Assembly: GCA_002424545.1 (NCBI GenBank)
Contig: DIKL01000010.1
Coordinates: forward strand, 457 to 25,488
Length of the DNA: 25,032 nucleotides
DNA from: Syntrophaceae bacterium UBA5619
GTDB lineage: Bacteria; Desulfobacterota; Syntrophia; Syntrophales; UBA5619
Direction of reading: 5' to 3'
Part shown: piece by piece, positions 7,929 through 15,038 of the stretch
Numbering within the stretch: the stretch's first letter is position 1
Layout of the letters: each line of letters starts with the position of its first letter
Translations under genes and position numbers: made by a program
The notes under the pieces: model-generated
What the model saw: only the letters and a program-made list of their open reading frames with translations
Database searches by the model: none
What the model was told of the DNA's origin: nothing

Positions 7929-7969
7929 GTTATGTTTCGTTCATAACATAATTGCCGAAAGAATGCCAA
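7929..7969 (-). promoter_or_regulatory. Putative mla operon promoter with overlapping inverted repeat
   Basis: Reading leftward, TTGGCA (7969-7964) and TATGAA (7945-7940) are separated by 18 nt, a plausible sigma-70 pair located about 55 nt before mlaE. A perfect inverted repeat GTTATG (7929-7934) / CATAAC (7942-7947) with 7-nt spacer covers the -10 box and the likely start point, an arrangement typical of a repressor operator. Both are pattern calls without experimental support. Confidence 0.5.
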
Positions 7970-8026
7970 AAATGAACGGGCCCCGATCCTCGATGCCTTG
8001 GGGCATGGAAGGTCGGGAGATCCTCC

Positions 8027-10396
8027 CTATCCCGATGGCTCCGGCGCCTTGTTCAAGGCGATCCGGAGAACCTCCAGCATCTCGTCCACAAAGTGGAAGG
8101 TCATCTCCTTTTTGACCTTGGCCGGGACCTCTTCCAGATCCTTTCTGTTCCATTTCGGCAGGATGATCGTCCGGACGCCGGCCCGATGGGCGGCAAGCAC
8201 CTTCTCCTTGATCCCTCCCACCGGCAGGACCAGCCCCCTCAGCGTGATCTCCCCGGTCATCGCGAGGTCTCTCTTCACCGTCCGGTTCGTCAACAGCGAG
8301 GTCAGGGCGGTCAGCATCGTCACCCCCGCCGACGGCCCGTCCTTCGGGATAGCGCCGGACGGGACATGGATGTGGATGTCCGTCCCTTCGAAGAAATCCT
8401 TTGCGATCCCCAGTTCCTCCGCGTTCGCGCGGATGAAGCTGAGCGCCGCGGTGGCCGACTCCTTCATCACGTCTCCAAGTTGTCCCGTCAGGGTTAGGGC
8501 GCCCTTGCCCTTCATCGCGGTCGCCTCGACGAAGAGGATGTCCCCGCCGACCGGCGTCCAGGCCAACCCCCGGACGACCCCGGGCTTTGCCGTGCGGGCA
8601 TCCGCTTCCTCCGTCACCCGAACGGGACCGAGGATGCGGTGAAGATCGCGCACCGCGATCGTTGCCTTTTCGATCGCCCCTTCGGCGATCTGGCTGGCCA
8701 CGCAGCGGCAGAGTGAAGCCAGTTCGCGTTCAAGGTTTCGCACCCCCGCCTCCCGCGTATAGCCGGTAACGATCCGGGCGATGGCGCTCTTCGCGATCCG
8801 GATCTGTTCCGGTTTCAACCCGTTCGCCTCGATTTGCCTCGGAATGAGATAACGCCGGGCGATCCGGATCTTCTCGTCGAGGGTGTACCCGGGAAGCTCG
8901 ATCACCTCCAGCCGGTCGCGAAGCGCCGGCGGAATCGTTTCCAGGATATTCGCCGTCGTGATGAACATCACGTGCGACAGGTCGAATGGAACGTCCAGAT
9001 AGTGGTCCGTGAAGCAGAAGTTCTGCTCGGGATCCAGAACCTCCAGCAGCGCGGATGAGGGATCTCCGCGGAAATCACTCCCGACCTTGTCGATTTCGTC
9101 GAGCATGAAAACCGGATTGTTCGATTCCGCCCGCCTCATCCCCTGGATGATCCGGCCGGGGAGAGCCCCGACGTAGGTTCTCCGGTGGCCGCGGATCTCC
9201 GCCTCGTCGCGCACGCCGCCCAGCGAGATGCGGATGAATTTGCGGCCCAGCGCGCGGCCGATGGAGTGGCCGAGCGACGTCTTTCCCGTCCCCGGGGGGC
9301 CGGCCAGGCAGAGGATCGGCCCTTTTGAATCGGGCTTCAGCTTGCGGACGGCGAGGTATTCGATGATCCGTCTTTTCGCCTTTTCCAGGCCGTAGTGGTC
9401 CTCGTCCAGGACACGCCGCGCCTTTTTGATGTCGAGGTTGTCCTCGGTCTTCTCCTTCCAGGGCAGCGAGGTCATCCAATCGAGATAGGTCGCCGCGACC
9501 GTGTATTCCGCCGATGAGGGGTGCATTCTGGAGAGCCGGGCAAGCTCACGCTCGGCCTCCTTCTTCGCCTCGTCCGGGAGATCCTTCTTCTCGATTTTTT
9601 CGCGGTACTCCTCGATCTCGACCTTCTCGTCGTCCGTCTCGCCGAGCTCCTTGCGGATCACGCCAAGCTGCTGGCGGAGGTAATATTCCCGCTGGCTTTT
9701 GTCCATGTCGACCTTGACCTCGCTCTGGATCTTGCTGCCCAGTTCGAGGATTTCCACCTGGTGGTTGACCAGGCGCGTCACATGGCGGAGGCGCCCCTTG
9801 ACGTCGAGCATCTCGATGACTTTTTGCTTCTCTTCGAGCGGGGCATTGATCACGGAGGCGATGATGTCGGCCAGGACGCCCGGCTCGGTCACGGTCTTGG
9901 CCATCGCCCCAAACTCCTGGGGGAGGAACGGCGAAAGCTTCACGATCCGGTCGAAAAGACCGACAAGGTTCGCCATCAGCGCCTCGATTTCAAGGTCTCT
10001 GGTTTCCTTTTCCTCCAGATTCTCCACGCGGGCAACGAGATAGGGTTCTCCCTCCAGCAGTTCAAGGATGCGGAACCGGCCGATCCCCTGAAGCAGGAGC
10101 TGGGTCTTGCTGTCGGCGGTCTTGGCCATCCGGAGAATGACGACGCTCGTGCCGACGCCATAGAAATCCTCGATTTTGTGCGGGCCTTCCGCCGGGTCTT
10201 CGGACGGTTTGAGCATGGCCAGTCCGATCAGGCGGTCTCCGGCCATCGCCTTGTCGATCAGGCTGATCGCCGAGTCCCCCGAGACCTCCAGCGGAAAGAG
10301 CATCTTCGGGAAGACAAAGGCGCCCGAGATCGGCAACACCGGAAGGGTATCCGGAATGTTCGCAATCTTCAGTTCTTCAGACGGTTTTTGTGGCAT
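8027..10396 (-). CDS. lon: Lon ATP-dependent protease
   Basis: Cytoplasmic hexameric AAA+ serine protease that degrades misfolded and regulatory proteins, 789 aa (E. coli Lon 784). The N-terminal LAN substrate-binding domain spans about 17-210, followed by a coiled-coil/helical region with YYLRQQLGVIRKELGE (238-253). The AAA+ module has Walker A GPPGTGKT (366-373) and Walker B FMLDEID. The protease domain has the catalytic Ser689 in PKDGPSAG and Lys732 in GGIKEK, 43 residues apart as in E. coli (679/722). The ATG at 10396 has GGAGG 6-7 nt upstream; the open frame continues upstream but does not resemble Lon. It follows hsp20 by 28 nt on the same strand, so the two are probably cotranscribed. 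Confidence 0.97.
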   Translation of the reverse strand: MPQKPSEELKIANIPDTLPVLPISGAFVFPKMLFPLEVSGDSAISLIDKAMAGDRLIGLAMLKPSEDPAEGPHKIEDFYGVGTSVVILRMAKTADSKTQLLLQGIGRFRILELLEGEPYLVARVENLEEKETRDLEIEALMANLVGLFDRIVKLSPFLPQEFGAMAKTVTEPGVLADIIASVINAPLEEKQKVIEMLDVKGRLRHVTRLVNHQVEILELGSKIQSEVKVDMDKSQREYYLRQQLGVIRKELGETDDEKVEIEEYREKIEKKDLPDEAKKEAERELARLSRMHPSSAEYTVAATYLDWMTSLPWKEKTEDNLDIKKARRVLDEDHYGLEKAKRRIIEYLAVRKLKPDSKGPILCLAGPPGTGKTSLGHSIGRALGRKFIRISLGGVRDEAEIRGHRRTYVGALPGRIIQGMRRAESNNPVFMLDEIDKVGSDFRGDPSSALLEVLDPEQNFCFTDHYLDVPFDLSHVMFITTANILETIPPALRDRLEVIELPGYTLDEKIRIARRYLIPRQIEANGLKPEQIRIAKSAIARIVTGYTREAGVRNLERELASLCRCVASQIAEGAIEKATIAVRDLHRILGPVRVTEEADARTAKPGVVRGLAWTPVGGDILFVEATAMKGKGALTLTGQLGDVMKESATAALSFIRANAEELGIAKDFFEGTDIHIHVPSGAIPKDGPSAGVTMLTALTSLLTNRTVKRDLAMTGEITLRGLVLPVGGIKEKVLAAHRAGVRTIILPKWNRKDLEEVPAKVKKEMTFHFVDEMLEVLRIALNKAPEPSG

Positions 10397-10424
10397 GGGA
10401 ACCTCCAATATATCGCAAGCAGAA

Positions 10425-10871
10425 TCATCTGCCTTGAATGTGGATCTTGTAAACTCGGTCCGGCGGGCGCCTGGCCAGACGGATCTCCAGGATGCCGTCC
10501 CGGTAGAGAGCCCTGGCCGTTTCGATTTCGACCGCAACGGGAAGCGCGATGACCCGCTCGAATCGGCCGCAGGGAATCTCGGCGAGACGGTAGCGACCGT
10601 TTTCCCGCCGTGTTCCGCCCTCCCGGATGCCGGAGAGTTTGACCGTCATGGGGCCGATCTCCAGTTGAATCTCCTCCCGCGGGACGCCGGCGATGTCCGC
10701 CAGGAGGATGATCTCTTCCCCGGTTTCATAGATGTCGATCTGCGGCCGCCACCGCTGCCGGGACAGGGTGAACCGGGGCTGCGCCGCGCGCACCATCTCC
10801 TCCACGCTCCGCCGGAATTCGGAATCGACGCCTTCCGGACTGTCCACGAATCTGATTTTGATGTAATCCAT
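10425..10871 (-). CDS. Hsp20/alpha-crystallin family small heat shock protein
   Basis: ATP-independent holdase chaperone, 148 aa. A short N-terminal region (1-40) is followed by the alpha-crystallin domain (about 41-132), which starts WRPQIDIYETGEEIILLADIAGV and contains LAEIPCGRFERVIALP and the YRDGILEIRLARR strand (A-x-x-x-G-x-L type motif). A short C-terminal tail ends IHIQGR; the usual I-x-I/V motif is matched loosely by IHI. The ATG at 10871 has AGGAG 7 nt upstream. It is the first gene of an hsp20-lon pair, which joins holding and degrading of unfolded proteins. A promoter and inverted repeat lie directly upstream. Confidence 0.94.
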   Translation of the reverse strand: MDYIKIRFVDSPEGVDSEFRRSVEEMVRAAQPRFTLSRQRWRPQIDIYETGEEIILLADIAGVPREEIQLEIGPMTVKLSGIREGGTRRENGRYRLAEIPCGRFERVIALPVAVEIETARALYRDGILEIRLARRPPDRVYKIHIQGR

Positions 10872-10928
10872 GTTCGACTCCTGTTCTACGGAATCACCGG
10901 GAGGAACGGCCATCGATTCGGATTGCCC

Positions 10929-10949
10929 GTTTGCACCCCGGTCGCAAAC
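10929..10949. promoter_or_regulatory. Operator-like inverted repeat upstream of hsp20
   Basis: GTTTGC (10929-10934) and GCAAAC (10944-10949) are perfect 6-bp inverted arms with a 9-nt spacer. They lie between the predicted transcription start and the hsp20 start codon. The 9-nt spacing and position recall CIRCE (HrcA operator), but the arm sequence is not CIRCE, so a different regulator would be involved. Confidence 0.4.
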
Positions 10950-10959
10950 CTTCGACAAC

Positions 10960-10988
10960 AAGATATGCACCCGATCCTCAAGCGTCAA
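10960..10988 (-). promoter_or_regulatory. Putative sigma-70 promoter of hsp20-lon
   Basis: Reading leftward, TTGACG (10988-10983) and TATCTT (10965-10960) are separated by exactly 17 nt. The match is 5/6 and 4/6 to the sigma-70 consensus, and the promoter ends about 90 nt before the hsp20 start codon. I see no good sigma-32 type CCCCAT-like -10 element. Confidence 0.5.
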
Positions 10989-11070
10989 GGGAACGATGCC
11001 CGCCGGTACGATGATCTCCGGATTCGATTGTTGAAAAACGGGGGAGGCATCCCGATCGGAAGCCGACGCG

Positions 11071-12270
11071 TCAATAGGGCGCGACATTCACGATGGGACG
11101 ATACAGAAAAAGATGGTTGCGGATAAAACTGACCCTCTGCTGGATATCATCCAGCGAATTGCAGACATAGGTCGTCACCAGCTTTTCTTCCTTGGCAAAC
11201 TGAATGTGTTCTTTTCCGGCGTAACAGAAATTGCCTTCATGATATTTGGGGGTTCCCGGGTTCACTTCCGGGATCGCCGTGATCAAAGCCTTCGGGTCGG
11301 ACCAGGGACCCTCCGGTCTTTCCGCGGATCGATACAGCATCCGGTCCCCTCTGTTGTCCGTGGACAGATAAACGGCGATCCAGCGCTTGCGCCGTTCGTG
11401 GTATCGGACGCTCAGCTCCGAAACGCCGGAATCCAATACGATTTTGGCCTTCGCCGGATCCAAACCCTTTCGCCAGGTATCATCCTTGGCATAATACTCC
11501 ATGGCCGTCTCCGGCTCGTGGAGCCGATCCGTCGGAATACGGACCAGGATGTTCCCCAGAACCTCCGGGGCCTCCTCCGAGGGCACGCAGAATGGATAGA
11601 AATAAACCATCTTGCCGTAGACGACGGATGTCGCGGCCAGCGCGGCGACACCGGGAGGAACGGCCGCCGACCAATCCAGGTATTCCACGGACCAGTCACC
11701 CGGATCCCGGCCGTGATGATTCCGGATCATCGCGATCCTGTGACCGGCGATTCTGAATTTGAACGGGCCCTCTATTTTCGGATCCGCTTCAATGACGACC
11801 AGCGGGACATAGAGCCTGTCATCCACCGTGAACGGGTCCTGCGGCCACATCCACTCCGGATCGCCAAAAAAAGAGACGAATCGGCCCTGCTTTTTCTTCA
11901 GGAAGTAGCGGATGTTGAATTCCCCCGTCGCGCCGCAGGTTGAGATCGCCAGGGTCGTCCCCAACACGAGATCCATATCCACCCTGTTTTGCCTGCCCTC
12001 TTCAGCGGAGACGAAGGTATCCCCGAAGAGCCATAGCGTCCGTCCGTAATCCAGCAAAATGGAATAGGCGCCGTCGCCTCCGTACCAGCCGTCGCGGTCG
12101 GGAAAACCAGGGACGCAGTCGGCTTTGCCGAACAGAGCCGGACGACACCCCCCGCCGAGCAGAAGGAGCAGGGAGAGCAGCATCCCGAAAGCCAGCGGCG
12201 TCCGAAGGCGCGATGATTTCTTTTCGGAGCGGTATGGCGCGACGGTCATTTTCGTCGGACGGATTGCCAT
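11071..12270 (-). CDS. DUF4185-like secreted lipoprotein, predicted beta-propeller
   Basis: Predicted exported lipoprotein of about 399 aa and unknown function. The N-terminus has a basic stretch, a long hydrophobic core and a lipobox LGGGC (Cys42 with this start). The mature part resembles the DUF4185 group, related in fold to five-bladed propeller glycoside hydrolases. The supporting blocks are GWYGGDGAYSILL followed by LWLFGDTFV, the WMWPQDPFTVDDRLYVPL stretch, VSELSVRYHERRKRWIAVYL and GPWSDPKALI. Repeated W/Y-rich strands fit a propeller. The start is uncertain: ATG 12270, ATG 12249 and GTG 12333 are all in frame and none has a strong ribosome-binding site. It lies 74 nt downstream of uspA on the same strand and may share its transcript. 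Substrate and enzymatic activity cannot be inferred. Confidence 0.75.
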   Translation of the reverse strand: MAIRPTKMTVAPYRSEKKSSRLRTPLAFGMLLSLLLLLGGGCRPALFGKADCVPGFPDRDGWYGGDGAYSILLDYGRTLWLFGDTFVSAEEGRQNRVDMDLVLGTTLAISTCGATGEFNIRYFLKKKQGRFVSFFGDPEWMWPQDPFTVDDRLYVPLVVIEADPKIEGPFKFRIAGHRIAMIRNHHGRDPGDWSVEYLDWSAAVPPGVAALAATSVVYGKMVYFYPFCVPSEEAPEVLGNILVRIPTDRLHEPETAMEYYAKDDTWRKGLDPAKAKIVLDSGVSELSVRYHERRKRWIAVYLSTDNRGDRMLYRSAERPEGPWSDPKALITAIPEVNPGTPKYHEGNFCYAGKEHIQFAKEEKLVTTYVCNSLDDIQQRVSFIRNHLFLYRPIVNVAPY

Positions 12271-12344
12271 GAGGTCATCACGGACCGGCGCCCGCCTCAA
12301 GCGGACGGAAGCCGGGAAAACGATCTTCCGCACTCCGGCAGATG

Positions 12345-12839
12345 CTAAATTTCATCCCAAACCGAAATTTCTTCCGTGGGCATCGGGATGAACAAAACCG
12401 GTATTTTCGCCAGATCCATCACGGACCGCGATACGCTGCCCAGGAATGCCTTCTCCACGAAACCTTTCCCGTGTTTTCCCAGGACCATCAAATCGCAACC
12501 CTCCTGCCCCGCCGCCTTCAGGATCTCCTGGGCGGGATCGCCGGTCTCCACGAGAATTTTGGCGATGAGGGTTACGCAGGTCAAATTCATATTTTTTTCC
12601 ACCTGGTCGCAGAACTTCCGGATGCGGTTTCGGATGACGGCGGCGGCGGCTTCATGCTGGTCCCGGTACAGTTTGTCCGTGCGGCTTCCATAGGCGCTGG
12701 CAGAGATGGTTTCGACGACATGGAGCATGCAAATCTCCGCCTCATACTTCTTGGCCATGTCCACCGCGTGATAAAAAGCGTAGACGGAGTTCTTGCTGAG
12801 ATCGGTTGCGTACAGTATCTTGCTGATGTGCGGCGTCAT
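12345..12839 (-). CDS. Universal stress protein, UspA family
   Basis: Cytoplasmic stress protein of 164 aa, single Usp domain. It begins ISKILYATDLSKNS, the typical first strand and loop. The ATP-binding motif G-2x-G-9x-G(S/T) is complete: Gly121, Gly124, Gly134 and Ser135 in VLGKHGKGFVEKAFLGS. It therefore belongs to the ATP-binding class. The ATG at 12839 is preceded directly by GGAGGTGGAG. A near-consensus promoter lies about 75 nt upstream. The DUF4185-like lipoprotein gene follows on the same strand. Confidence 0.94.
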   Translation of the reverse strand: MTPHISKILYATDLSKNSVYAFYHAVDMAKKYEAEICMLHVVETISASAYGSRTDKLYRDQHEAAAAVIRNRIRKFCDQVEKNMNLTCVTLIAKILVETGDPAQEILKAAGQEGCDLMVLGKHGKGFVEKAFLGSVSRSVMDLAKIPVLFIPMPTEEISVWDEI

Positions 12840-12915
12840 CTCTCCACCTCCATTTCCCTTTCGGGACACCACGGATACCCGTCGACTTGCTGCGGGGGTC
12901 ATCTATACGGTTTTG

Positions 12916-12944
12916 ACTATACGCAGAACGACCTTCGGTGTCAA
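12916..12944 (-). promoter_or_regulatory. Strong sigma-70 promoter of uspA
   Basis: Reading leftward, TTGACA (12944-12939, 6/6) and TATAGT (12921-12916, 5/6) are separated by exactly 17 nt. This is one of the best promoter matches in the window, and it points at the universal stress protein gene. Confidence 0.7.
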
Positions 12945-12966
12945 TGGATCACTCTGATCCCTGACA
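12939..12966. promoter_or_regulatory. Nested palindrome overlapping the uspA -35 box
   Basis: GGATCA (12946-12951) and TGATCC (12955-12960) are perfect 6-bp arms around CTC. Outside them TGTCA (12939-12943) and TGACA (12962-12966) form a second inverted pair. The left TGTCA is part of the -35 hexamer. It could be an operator or a transcription-factor site. As an RNA hairpin it lacks a following U-run, so terminator function for the upstream radical SAM gene is unlikely. Confidence 0.45.
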
Positions 12967-13081
12967 CAAAACGCCTGACATTGCCCGGACATGGATTGCC
13001 GGTGACATGACCGGCCTCGCTCCCAGCCATGGTTACGGGTTGTGGCAAGGCAAAATTTTGATTCGCTTGATTCTTTTCGGG

Positions 13082-14830
13082 TTATTTTCCGAAGGTCGTC
13101 ACCGGTTCCCCGGCAACCGCCGGAATGCGTCTCTTTTCCGGTTTGAATCCGGCGAGATGCTTTTTCTCCAGCGCCCGGGCTGCCTCGTTTTTCTCAACGA
13201 AGGAACGGGGTTCATACATCCAGCCCGCGGCAAGCCGCGCCTCTTCGCGCTTCAGCATGAACCAGGCAAACCATCCGAGAGGTTGCGCGGCAATGCGCGT
13301 TTTCCAGCCGAAGTCCGCGTAGATATCCTTCAGCAAGCGGTCCGCTTTTTCGGCCAGCCGCGGTTCGCTTCGATACCACTTCCGCATCGCCCAGACGGCG
13401 CCGGCATAGATCGATCGCAACGGGACCGCCTCCCAGGCGACCCGGTTCCGGACGCGCGGGCGGGGATCGTCCCGGTACATCCGCCAACCGTTCAACAGCA
13501 CCCGAATCATCCGGAGCAGGCTGGGACCGTTCACCGCAAAGTCCCGCCCGAAGGCGTCCAGAAGATATTTTTCCTCTTGACCGTCATGGATATGCGGGTG
13601 GCGGTAATTGAAGCGGTACTGCCCATGGGCGTCGGCGGCGGGAAATTCCGTCTCCGGCAGAAGCGACCCCTCCTGTCGGTGTTTTTCGTACAGCGGCGTG
13701 CCCGGAATAGGCGTGTAGAGCATGAACTGGTGGAAGACCGTCTCATGGCTGACGGCGTAATCGATGACGGCATCCATATTCTCCGGCCGGTGGTCTTCGA
13801 GGCCGATGATCGATGAACCCAATACGCGGATCCCGTGATCCTGCAGAAGGGTAACAAACGCCCGCGTATCCACGCCGTTCAGTTTGTTGTAGGCGCTCTC
13901 CTCCCCTTCCAGCCCCATCCAGACCCAACCGATCCCCAGCCGGACCAGTTGATCGATCGTATAGGACTGCAGAACGCGCGCCGAGCTGAAGACATAGATG
14001 GCCCAGCTTTTTCCATTGGCCTCCATCAGTTCCAGGAGCCGGAGCGCCCGCTTCTTGTGGAGGAGAAAATTTTCATCCAACGTGAAAAAGGACTTCACCT
14101 TGAGTTTTTTCTCCATCTCGCACATGGCGACAAAGAGTTCATCGCCGGTTTCGAAGAAATTGACGAATTTTCCCTTCCCGCCGAAGAGGGCGGAGGTGGA
14201 GCAAAAATTGCAGCCCACCGGGCAGCCGACCGACGGAATCAGAATCGCCGCCGTGCCGCCGGGACGGTTGCCGAGGTCGATCCCCATCGTCCTCCCGCCG
14301 AAGCCCGAGATCGCGAGGGGGTGCTTGATCGGCCCGTGGTCGTCCTGACCCAGGTAGCGCTGAAACCAGCGGATCCCCTCCCCGCGCACGATATGGTCCG
14401 CGTCGATCAGCTCGCGGAGACCTTCCTTGTTGCTGATGTGGCCGCCGATGACGATCGTCGCGCCCGGCTGATGCCGCCGGATCAGCCGACACATCTCCCG
14501 GACCTTGCCGATGTTCGGGACGATGGCGCCGATCCCGATGATGTCGTATCGGTTGTCCGTAATTTCCGCCGTGAACCCCTCCAGGGTGGGAAAATCGAGC
14601 AGGGTGCAGGGGGCGTCCAGGTTGTTCTGGATCATCATCAATCCGAAGGAGCGATGAAACATCCGCAGGGAGAATCCCCCCTGGACGCGGGTGACCTGGT
14701 TCTGGTAGAGTTCCATCGGGTTGATCCTGCGGCTCCCGTATTCGTCATCCCGGGCGTAAGGTCCGAAGACGCCGGTAAGCAGGACGCGGGCGCGGTTGCC
14801 CAGGGGGTGGACTGGTTGATTTTTTTCCAA
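13082..14830 (-). CDS. Radical SAM protein with B12-binding-like N-terminal domain
   Basis: Iron-sulfur enzyme of 582 aa with unknown substrate. The [4Fe-4S]/SAM motif is CPVGCNFC (Cys203, 207, 210; C-x3-C-x2-C). Residues about 70-165 resemble the Rossmann-like B12-binding fold (YDIIGIGAIVPNIGKVREM followed by ATIVIGGHISN), but the cobalamin-ligating DxHxxG motif is absent. The radical SAM barrel spans about 195-400 (FFTLDENFLLHKKRALRLLE, GWVWMGLEGEESAYNKL, QFMLYTPIPGTPLYE). A Trp/Arg-rich C-terminal region of about 170 residues is specific to this group. The start is TTG at 14830 with AAGGAG about 9 nt upstream; the next in-frame ATG would be residue 39. It is a single gene divergent from the histidine kinase. 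No biosynthetic neighbours point to its product. Confidence 0.9.
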   Translation of the reverse strand: MEKNQPVHPLGNRARVLLTGVFGPYARDDEYGSRRINPMELYQNQVTRVQGGFSLRMFHRSFGLMMIQNNLDAPCTLLDFPTLEGFTAEITDNRYDIIGIGAIVPNIGKVREMCRLIRRHQPGATIVIGGHISNKEGLRELIDADHIVRGEGIRWFQRYLGQDDHGPIKHPLAISGFGGRTMGIDLGNRPGGTAAILIPSVGCPVGCNFCSTSALFGGKGKFVNFFETGDELFVAMCEMEKKLKVKSFFTLDENFLLHKKRALRLLELMEANGKSWAIYVFSSARVLQSYTIDQLVRLGIGWVWMGLEGEESAYNKLNGVDTRAFVTLLQDHGIRVLGSSIIGLEDHRPENMDAVIDYAVSHETVFHQFMLYTPIPGTPLYEKHRQEGSLLPETEFPAADAHGQYRFNYRHPHIHDGQEEKYLLDAFGRDFAVNGPSLLRMIRVLLNGWRMYRDDPRPRVRNRVAWEAVPLRSIYAGAVWAMRKWYRSEPRLAEKADRLLKDIYADFGWKTRIAAQPLGWFAWFMLKREEARLAAGWMYEPRSFVEKNEAARALEKKHLAGFKPEKRRIPAVAGEPVTTFGK

Positions 14831-14897
14831 TATGCGGTTCTCCTTTTCACGAGGGCTATTTGGGCTGTCGGAAACAGGCTAAACGATCTTTAGGGGA

Positions 14898-14938
14898 TTG
14901 TGAAGCGGCAAGTTGTTGTTTTACAATATTTTTACAAT
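14898..14938 (+). promoter_or_regulatory. Direct repeats with 11-bp period and overlapping promoter, upstream of the kinase gene
   Basis: The 9-mer TTTTACAAT occurs at 14919-14927 and again at 14930-14938, so the repeat period is exactly 11 bp. OmpR/PhoB-family regulators bind tandem half-sites spaced 11 bp apart, and the downstream operon encodes such a regulator. The first copy also contains TACAAT (14922-14927), which with TTGTGA at 14898-14903 and an 18-nt spacer could be the promoter. Autoregulation is inferred, not shown. Confidence 0.5.
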
Positions 14939-15038
14939 TGAAGAGGGGAAAATCCCGTCGTTTTTACCCGCAACCCCAACGGCTTGCCGCGGAAAATGCG
15001 CTCATGGGCGGATTCAAAAGCGGAAGGAAAGGTTTCAG

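Noticed and set aside
7028..7969. In-frame upstream extension of mlaF giving a 730-residue protein
   Set aside because: This stretch is the second frame of mlaE, Arg/Gly/His-rich and without family similarity. The ATG at 7027 has a proper ribosome-binding site and starts a normal ABC ATPase.
7983..8020. Hairpin ATGCC-CCAA-GGCAT as an intrinsic terminator of lon
   Set aside because: The stem is real but short, and no U-run follows on the lon strand. It may be a transcript-end structure, but it cannot be called a terminator.
9521..10552. Rightward open frame of 343 codons opposite lon
   Set aside because: Antisense shadow of lon; composition is Asp/Arg/His-rich with no domain and no promoter of its own.
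12998..13015. GCCGGT-N6-ACCGGC hairpin as terminator of the radical SAM gene
   Set aside because: Perfect 6-bp arms, but no T-run follows on the relevant strand. A GC-rich palindrome of this size is common by chance here.
13835..14893. Rightward open frame of 352 codons opposite the radical SAM gene
   Set aside because: Antisense shadow; the opposite strand carries the CxxxCxxC enzyme with consistent domains.
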